From positions 2,480,930-2,511,108 of the forward strand of contig BFEA01000058.1 in assembly GCA_003427395.1 (NCBI GenBank): a stretch of 30,179 nucleotides of DNA. Direction: 5' to 3'. The stretch comes from Chara braunii (taxonomy: Eukaryota > Streptophyta > Charophyceae > Charales > Characeae). A model generated the notes under the pieces. The model ran no database searches. It was not told the origin of the DNA and saw only the letters and a program-made list of their open reading frames with translations. Made by a program: the position numbers and the translations under genes. Of this stretch, positions 28,470 to 30,179 are shown piece after piece. Positions within the stretch are counted from its first letter, which is position 1. Every line of letters begins with the position of its first letter.

Positions 28470-29660
28470 TGGACAAGGAAGTCGCTATGCTCGTTCTGTC
28501 TCTCAAGGCAGCCATGCATTTCCTGTGAACCAACTGCCAGCTGCAGGGTTGTTTGAGGTGGTCTGTTTCGTTGTGAGCCCTGGGACATCGAACAGTTTCC
28601 CTGAAAAGCAGAAAGCGGGATTTCCAGAAACTCTGCTCTTCTTCGAAAAAAGTGCCATGAGAGGGGACTGGAGACAGAGAGGCTGCATCATTCTCTGGTG
28701 CGGAATATCGTAGCGGTGTAGAGAACATGCTGAATCGGGACTGTGGTTGCTGTGCAATACCGAGGTTGTTGATAGGGTGAGTATTGACGGATGGATCATG
28801 GTATGCCGAGGAGCCTACGTGTTTTGGGATTTTTGGCATTATACTTCATCATAGGTTTTGGCTTGTGTGATAGGGGTAGAGCTCTTGGTTGTTGCTTTAG
28901 AAGCTGCATAGCGAGGCTTGTTGGAAAAAAGAGGACTGCAGGACACTTGAAGAAGAGGAGAGTGCCATGTAGTCAGTGGTGCCTTGCTTGGCCTACCATA
29001 CGTAGAAAATTGACGACCCCCTTAAGTTCCTCTGGAGAAGAAAAAAGCTTCTGATTCATTGTTATGAGGGTTTGTCAAAGTGCTTCCTAAAAGAGAAGAG
29101 CTTGGCAAACTGCAGAAAGGGTTTCCCTTGGAGGAGACAAAAGTTCCGATGTATTGTTACGAGGATTTGTAGAAGTGTGTCTACAAAGAAAGAAATTGAC
29201 ACACTGAGAACTATTGTGGTATTTTGAGGAGTTAATGAACGAGGCAGTGTGAGAAGGTAATGAAGGCGGCGTTGTGTGTTCTGTGTTTGTGGATGTGTGG
29301 CGTACCATCGTTCTAATAGGAGCAATATTTCTGAAGTCATGTGTTGTTAGCAGTGATAGTGAATGTGAGTTGAATTTGTCAATCCTGCTCCATCCTCGCC
29401 AGGTCGGGGAGGAAGCGTACACATTCCGAAAGCCGGGAATATCTGCGAACGCAGCCGACGTGTGAAGTGTTGCACGTGCTATGGAATAGACTTTATTGTG
29501 GCAAATGTGGTGTACAGCTGTAAGTAATGAATGCAGAACATTCTAGCCAATCAACTACAGGTTAAGCCAGGCTATACGAGTTCTAGGAGGATGCACGTAG
29601 ACCATCGCCCAGACAAAGCTGATGTACTGACTGTCGTCTATTTTTTGTGCGGGCCGGCAT
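28470..29660. other. Probable 3' UTR and downstream DNA
   Basis: No gene is recognised. A diverged direct repeat of about 100 bp (TTCYGATNYATTGTTAYGAG) starts near 29050 and 29146. No clear polyadenylation signal could be chosen. Confidence 0.5.
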
Positions 29661-29690
29661 TCAGCCAGAAATGCCACTCAGAATGTACCT

Positions 29691-29798
29691 TACCCTCTGC
29701 AGTTGTTGGTACGGAGAGTGTCTTGGCGTGACATAATCAGACTTTACCCTCTGCAGTTGTTGGTACAGAGAGTGTCTTGGCGTGACATAATCAGACTT
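29691..29798. repeat. 54-bp tandem duplication
   Basis: TACCCTCTGCAGTTGTTGGT to AATCAGACTT occurs at 29691-29744 and 29745-29798 with a single substitution seen. Confidence 0.95.
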
Positions 29799-29799
29799 A

Positions 29800-30179
29800 G
29801 CTTGGGTGGATGTAGGGAAATCTTGTTTCTTACTTGGTGATCCTCTTCCTCATTTGTCCTCGAGTGTATTCTCTTTGGCCTTTTCTTCTTCCCTTACTAT
29901 CTTTAAGTGAATAGCGGGTCTCACGTCACGCCCCCGCGAGAACCCGCATCCGGTGTTGAGAATGCTGCGGGACAGTTGGCCTTGGGCCCAAGGGGGATCG
30001 TCCCAGTCGTTTGGGGTTGGCCGGTCGTTCGGTTCTATCACATCGTTGCTGAAATGCGCCAATCGACAGTGGCGGTCCTGTGGGATCGTGAAGATTCTAT
30101 CACGCCGTGCATAACTTTTTTTTTTTCAAGAACGTTTTTTTTTTTTTTTTTTTTCCATACCTGGGCCCTTCGATCCATG
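29800..30179. other. Window end without a recognisable gene
   Basis: It contains a GC-rich part and T-runs at 30117-30125 and 30136-30154. No supported frame. Confidence 0.6.

Overview
The window looks like nuclear DNA of a streptophyte plant or alga. It holds one recognisable protein gene, spread over about 24 kb of the plus strand in nine coding exons (4502-28370). Joined, the exons encode a 358-residue SR splicing factor of the plant SC35-like (SCL30/SCL30A/SCL33) type: a start reading MRGRS, an SP/RS-rich N-terminal extension, one RRM with intact RNP2 (LLVRNV) and RNP1 (RGFGFVQF), then a long RS tail. All splice junctions are GT-AG and all phases agree. The plant-specific subfamily, very long introns, abundant GT/GA microsatellites and mixed base composition suggest a charophyte alga such as Chara; the genus is inference only.

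Layout: 1-4450 is upstream DNA with no supportable gene. It holds trinucleotide repeats, three strong foldbacks, a 37-bp minisatellite and two copies of a 250-bp unit ending in (GT)n(GA)n. A likely 5' UTR exon begins at 4451 and coding starts at 4502. Intron 1 contains two degenerate tRNA-like sequences. Intron 3 (6.4 kb) contains an antisense, broken Ty3/gypsy relic, an inverted repeat carrying a second piece of its gag, a candidate premature-stop cassette exon and large simple repeats. Intron 5 (6.7 kb) carries a duplicated GAA-rich segment, GC-rich palindromic patches, a MITE-like element and a nearly full-length U6 snRNA retrocopy with A-rich tail and 13-bp target-site duplications. Intron 7 carries a second, internally deleted U6 retrocopy. 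The short last exon is tandemly duplicated, so two alternative C-termini are possible. 28450-30179 is probably 3' UTR and intergenic DNA with tandem duplications.

The gene product would act in the nucleus in pre-mRNA splicing. The U6 copies are best read as LINE-type retroposition products, not as working partners of the gene. I found no prokaryotic-type operon, CRISPR array or defence system. The most interesting points are the two U6 retrocopies, the duplicated terminal exon, the possible poison exon and the unexplained perfect hairpins upstream.
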